DNA of 9,534 nucleotides from Campylobacterales bacterium (lineage in GTDB: Bacteria > Campylobacterota > Campylobacteria > Campylobacterales > Arcobacteraceae): the NCBI GenBank assembly GCA_019752775.1, contig JAIELU010000046.1, positions 1-9,534 of the forward strand, in the 5' to 3' direction. Each line of letters starts with the position of its first letter. Position 1 is the stretch's first letter. The notes below the pieces were generated by a model, which was not told where the DNA came from, searched no databases, and saw nothing but the letters and a program-made list of their open reading frames with translations. Positions 6,447-9,534 of the stretch are shown piece by piece. A program made the position numbers and the translations under genes.

Positions 6447-6998
6447 TTATATCAATCCTCTTTTTGTTAATTCCTCTTCATATAATCTATGATAAACAAG
6501 ATCATAATCATCAGTTCCTGGTATTAATTTTCTTTTATAATTTTTTAATTTAGCCATAACTTCACTATCTGCTTTTTCAAAACCTTTCATAAAGTCATCT
6601 AAAGAAGCAAAAATTACATTTTTTATTTGATTATCAGAACAGGTGTAATGTATAAAATCTTCTTCCCATAAATAATCTAATATTTGGTGAGCAATATCTG
6701 AAAATCTATCTTCATTATTTAAAATTACGCCAAAATCATTAGCTAATCTCTTTTTCGTCATCCAAAAAAGTTGTCTTCTATCCGCATTTAAATACTCGAT
6801 TTCTTCTTCTTGTTCTTCAAGAATTTCTTGTACTTTTTCATCTAGACCAAACTCTTTTTCTAAATCAGCATCTAATATTCTTTCAACTTCTGCTTCAATA
6901 CTATGTTTTTCTTTTCTAACCTCAACAAAGTCACAACTAATTAAATCTCTTGTAATTCTTCTTGAGACATACGGTGTATGATGTAATTTCATTCTCAT
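6447..6998 (-). CDS. DUF507 family protein
   Basis: This 183-residue soluble protein matches my recollection of the DUF507 family by its N-terminal MRMKLHHTPYVSRRI pattern, length and place. Homologues sit just upstream of carA in Campylobacter (Cj1495c before carA, Cj1494c). No biochemical function is known to me. A Glu-rich, probably helical segment at about 30-75 (EEQEEEIEYL at 61-70) could form a coiled coil. A compact C-terminal half follows, with WEEDFIHYTC (111-120) and a Tyr/Arg-rich tail. The start is the ATG at 6998, supported by AAGGGGG (7008-7014) 9 bases upstream in the last codons of purA. A second Met at residue 3 is less well spaced. The gap to purA is 6 bases, and it abuts carA directly, so translation is probably coupled. 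Confidence 0.85.
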   Translation of the reverse strand: MRMKLHHTPYVSRRITRDLISCDFVEVRKEKHSIEAEVERILDADLEKEFGLDEKVQEILEEQEEEIEYLNADRRQLFWMTKKRLANDFGVILNNEDRFSDIAHQILDYLWEEDFIHYTCSDNQIKNVIFASLDDFMKGFEKADSEVMAKLKNYKRKLIPGTDDYDLVYHRLYEEELTKRGLI

Positions 6999-7004
6999 GC
7001 GTTT

Positions 7005-8255
7005 TTACCCCCTTATAATTGTGTCATCTCGTTCAGGAGATGTTGAAACGATTCCAACTTTAACAGAAGTGATTTCTTCTATTTTTTCTATATATTTTTT
7101 TGCATTTGCCGGTAATTTATCATAATCTCTAATTCCAACAACACTTTGCCAACCATCAATCTCTTCATAAATAGCTTTAACATTTTCTAAACAAGTTGGA
7201 ACATAATTTATTCTTTGTCCATCCAATTCGTAAGCTACGCAAATTTTTATTTTAGCAAAACCATCTAAAACATCAAGTTTCATTAAAGCTAATTGGTCAC
7301 AACCATTTAATCTAGAAGCATGTTTAACAGCAACAGCATCAAACCAACCACATCTTCTTTTTCTCCCTGTTGTTGTTCCAAATTCTTTACCAATTTGAGC
7401 CATAGTTTCACCATCATCACCAAAATCTTCTGATGGGAAAGGTCCATTTCCAACTCTTGTACAATAAGCTTTTGTAATACCAGTAACCATTCCTACATCT
7501 TTAGGACTCAATCCTAAACCTGTACAAGAGCCAGCACTCACTGTATTTGATGAAGTTACATAAGGATATGTTCCATGGTCAATATCAAGCATCGTTCCTT
7601 GAGCACCCTCAAGTAAAATTCTTTTATTTTCGTCTAGTGCTTTCCAAACCATATTTGTTGTATTTGTAATAAATGGTGCTAATTTTTCTTTATAAGAATT
7701 TAACTCTTCTAATAACTCTTTTTCATTAGGAGTTGCAATTTCTAATACATCAAAAATTGCTCTATTTTGTTCGAAATATTCTAAAATAGATTGAGTTAAT
7801 TTTGTAGGGTCAAGTAATTCGCCAACTCTATGTCCAACTCTATTTATTTTATCAGAATAAGCAGGTCCGATTCCTTTTCCAGTTGTTCCAATAGCTTTTG
7901 CACCTCTTAATTTCTCTTTTGCTTGATCAATTAATGCATGATATGGTAAATTCAAATGTGCTTTATCAGAAATAAAAAGTCTTCCTTCTAAATTTTGAAA
8001 TTGACTCATCTCTTTGATGATATTTTCAGGTGATAAAACAACACCATTTCCAATTACATTTACAGCTTTTGGATTTAAAATTCCTGAGGGGACTAAGTGT
8101 AAAGCATATTTTACTCCATCAACCCAAATAGTATGACCAGCATTATGTCCACCTTGGCTTCTACAAACCATGTCATATTTTTGAGCAAGCATATCAACTA
8201 TCTTACCTTTTCCCTCGTCTCCCCATTGGATACCAACTATTATATCTGCGCTCAT
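7005..8255 (-). CDS. purA: Adenylosuccinate synthetase
   Basis: This 416-residue cytoplasmic enzyme joins IMP and aspartate using GTP, the first committed step to AMP. Hallmarks are the P-loop-like WGDEGKGK (11-18) with catalytic Asp13, GGHNAGHT (35-42) with catalytic His41, IGTTGKGIGP (122-131), EGAQGTMLDIDHGTYP (216-231), TTTGRKRRCGW (295-304), and the guanine-binding KLDVLDG (326-332). All key residues are present and the length is usual. The ATG at 8255 has AGAGGA in the last codons of hisZ, 6 bases upstream, and lies 2 bases after the hisZ stop. The hisZ-purA pairing is found in many bacteria and may link the purine drain of histidine synthesis with AMP supply, though that is inference. 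Confidence 0.98.
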   Translation of the reverse strand: MSADIIVGIQWGDEGKGKIVDMLAQKYDMVCRSQGGHNAGHTIWVDGVKYALHLVPSGILNPKAVNVIGNGVVLSPENIIKEMSQFQNLEGRLFISDKAHLNLPYHALIDQAKEKLRGAKAIGTTGKGIGPAYSDKINRVGHRVGELLDPTKLTQSILEYFEQNRAIFDVLEIATPNEKELLEELNSYKEKLAPFITNTTNMVWKALDENKRILLEGAQGTMLDIDHGTYPYVTSSNTVSAGSCTGLGLSPKDVGMVTGITKAYCTRVGNGPFPSEDFGDDGETMAQIGKEFGTTTGRKRRCGWFDAVAVKHASRLNGCDQLALMKLDVLDGFAKIKICVAYELDGQRINYVPTCLENVKAIYEEIDGWQSVVGIRDYDKLPANAKKYIEKIEEITSVKVGIVSTSPERDDTIIRG

Positions 8256-8257
8256 TC

Positions 8258-9103
8258 TTAATCCTCTAAAATTTTTAATAAATTATCTGTATACAGTGCA
8301 AAACCTAGTGAACTTATACCTTCACTTGAGTACATTCCACCTTTACATAAAGTTAAATTATCATTTATTACTCTATAGTAAATACCATCGTAATATTTTA
8401 ATGACCCATAATAAAGTGGTGCAATAATTATATTTCCATAATCAACTTCTTTTGCTTTTGAAAGAAGTTTTTCTAATTCTGCTTTAATAGATTCAGGAAT
8501 AATTTTTATTACATTTTCTAAACTTTTTATATCTTTTACTTTTAAAAGTTTATTTAACCACTCACAATTTAATTTAAATAGTGTAGCAATTTCACCATTT
8601 TTAAATAAAGAAATATCAATATTTAATTCTTTTGAAACAAGAACTGGAACATTAATATTTGATATTTGCAAAATTGGCTCTATTTTTAAAGCTTTAAAAA
8701 TATTTGCTGTTAAATTCATAATATCAGAAATATTATGATGATCTATCCACTCACATCCAATTTGATACTCTTCTTTCGATGGATAAGTGAAAATAGGCTG
8801 AACATAAAACCATTTTCTATGAGCTGTTGTTCTACCTAATCTTTTTGTTATTATTCTTACCACATCTAAAGTAGAGTCGGCTCTTAAAGATACTTGTTCA
8901 TTTTGCTCATCTGAAAATTTTATTAGTTTTTTTTCATTTACGATTGCTTGATGTTGTGAATACGAGAAATTTGGAGTTAATATCTCTTCAAATCCACAAT
9001 CATCTAAAATATCACAAACTTGATTTTCTAATCTTCTTTTTGCTTTTGCCATTGAACCAAAGTATAATCGACTTCCTTTTGGAATTTCGTGTTCAAAAAT
9101 CAT
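8258..9103 (-). CDS. hisZ: ATP phosphoribosyltransferase regulatory subunit (HisZ)
   Basis: This 281-residue protein resembles the catalytic core of histidyl-tRNA synthetase but is too short and lacks the anticodon-binding domain. It fits HisZ, the partner that activates and feedback-controls short-form HisG in the first step of histidine synthesis. Visible features are the N-terminal class II fold start, the motif 2-like RKWFYVQPIFTYP (96-108) followed by YQIGCEWI (113-120), SLKYYDGIYYRV (234-245) in place of the histidine-binding LDYYTG motif, and a C-terminal GGMYSSEGISSLGFAL (255-270). The motif 3 arginine of real synthetases is not evident, so aminoacylation is not expected. hisG is not in the window. 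The ATG at 9103 lies 5 bases after the stop of the aminotransferase gene, whose end contains AAGGA. Confidence 0.9.
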   Translation of the reverse strand: MIFEHEIPKGSRLYFGSMAKAKRRLENQVCDILDDCGFEEILTPNFSYSQHQAIVNEKKLIKFSDEQNEQVSLRADSTLDVVRIITKRLGRTTAHRKWFYVQPIFTYPSKEEYQIGCEWIDHHNISDIMNLTANIFKALKIEPILQISNINVPVLVSKELNIDISLFKNGEIATLFKLNCEWLNKLLKVKDIKSLENVIKIIPESIKAELEKLLSKAKEVDYGNIIIAPLYYGSLKYYDGIYYRVINDNLTLCKGGMYSSEGISSLGFALYTDNLLKILED

Positions 9104-9108
9104 TATTC

Positions 9109-9480
9109 TTAATTTCCTTTAAACATATTTGATGCAAAAACTTTATTTGCAGTTCCATCAAATGTTCTAATACCTAAATCATCTAATGCTAACTCAACAG
9201 CATTTACAGCCCAAGATGCTTCAAAATCTTCAACTAATCCCATATGATTAATTCTAAAGATTTTACCCGCTAAATGATCTTGACCACCTGCAATGTTTAC
9301 ATTATATTTATTTTCTAATATTTTTCTAATTGCACTTGATTGCTCAGTATAAACAGTTGTCATTGCATTTGCAGGAGTTTTTGGATAAATCTCAAATCCA
9401 ATTGCTTTTAAAGCTTCTCTTGTAGCATTTGCTCTTAATGCTGTTTGTTTATATAAGTTATCAAATCCATCAGCTTTTAA
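9109..9480 (-). CDS. PLP aminotransferase of the alanine-glyoxylate / serine-pyruvate family, C-terminal part
   Basis: Only the last 123 residues of what is normally a protein of about 380 are readable. They form the small C-terminal domain of fold-type I, class V aminotransferases: the helix KADGFDNLYKQTALRANATREAL, then NAMTTVY, the IAGGQDHLAGKIFRINHMG signature, and a final ALDDLG helix. The PLP lysine and large domain would lie beyond 9480. The ATG at 9363 is internal to the domain and not a real start, since the frame continues sensibly upstream to 9480. At 9481-9483 it meets TAA, and a second stop follows at 9487-9489. This could be a frameshift, a real truncation or an error near the sequence end. 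The exact substrate cannot be told. It is the first visible gene of the minus-strand operon. Confidence 0.82.
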   Translation of the reverse strand, partial: LKADGFDNLYKQTALRANATREALKAIGFEIYPKTPANAMTTVYTEQSSAIRKILENKYNVNIAGGQDHLAGKIFRINHMGLVEDFEASWAVNAVELALDDLGIRTFDGTANKVFASNMFKGN

Positions 9481-9534
9481 TTAAATTCAATAGGCCCATA
9501 AAGTATCAATATCACAGGAAGATCTGCTTGTTGG

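Noticed and set aside
8944..9132. 62-residue ORF on the + strand with a hydrophobic stretch
   Set aside because: It is antisense to the start of hisZ, and the Leu/Phe-rich segment is the reverse of Lys/Glu codons.
1..9534. tRNA, rRNA, CRISPR, insertion sequences or attachment sites
   Set aside because: I looked on both strands for direct repeats with regular spacing, terminal inverted repeats with a transposase, and cloverleaf-like segments, and saw none.

Overview
The window looks like chromosomal DNA from a member of the Campylobacterota, most likely the Arcobacter/Aliarcobacter group. It is very AT-rich, with an overwhelming preference for AGA, TTA and AAA codons. It carries a fused IspD-IspF enzyme followed directly by an HP1021-type atypical response regulator, a pairing I know from Helicobacter (HP1020-HP1021) and Campylobacter (Cj1607-Cj1608). 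It also carries the purA / DUF507 / carA order seen in relatives. The genus assignment is inference from these features and was not checked by search.

The left half (about 1-5207) is read on the + strand. A gene of unknown function, cut by the left edge, is followed 5 bases later by an HDOD-domain protein. After a 56-base gap with a good -10 box comes a compact group: ispDF, the HP1021-like regulator (20-base overlap), pgpA (9-base gap) and, 46 bases further on, an unrecognised 237-residue protein. ispDF (isoprenoid precursors) and pgpA (phosphatidylglycerol) both serve the membrane. The regulator between them has lost its phosphoacceptor aspartate. ispDF and pgpA both start with TTG.

The right half (5328-9534) is read on the - strand as one tight operon. 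In transcription order it holds an aminotransferase (3' part only), hisZ, purA, a DUF507 protein and carA, with gaps of 5, 2, 6 and 0 bases. Ribosome-binding sites lie inside the end of the preceding gene. The operon joins histidine biosynthesis control, AMP synthesis and carbamoyl phosphate production. Its promoter lies beyond the right edge.

The two blocks converge on a 120-base spacer (5208-5327). It is richer in G+C than its surroundings and contains perfect inverted repeats, one of which reaches into the end of carA.

The best candidates for something undescribed are the 237-residue protein at 4494-5207, the spacer next to it, and the unknown gene at the left edge. The aminotransferase frame closes abruptly at 9481, only 54 bases from the right edge, which may be an assembly or sequencing error. 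I found no tRNA or rRNA genes, CRISPR array, transposase or phage gene.
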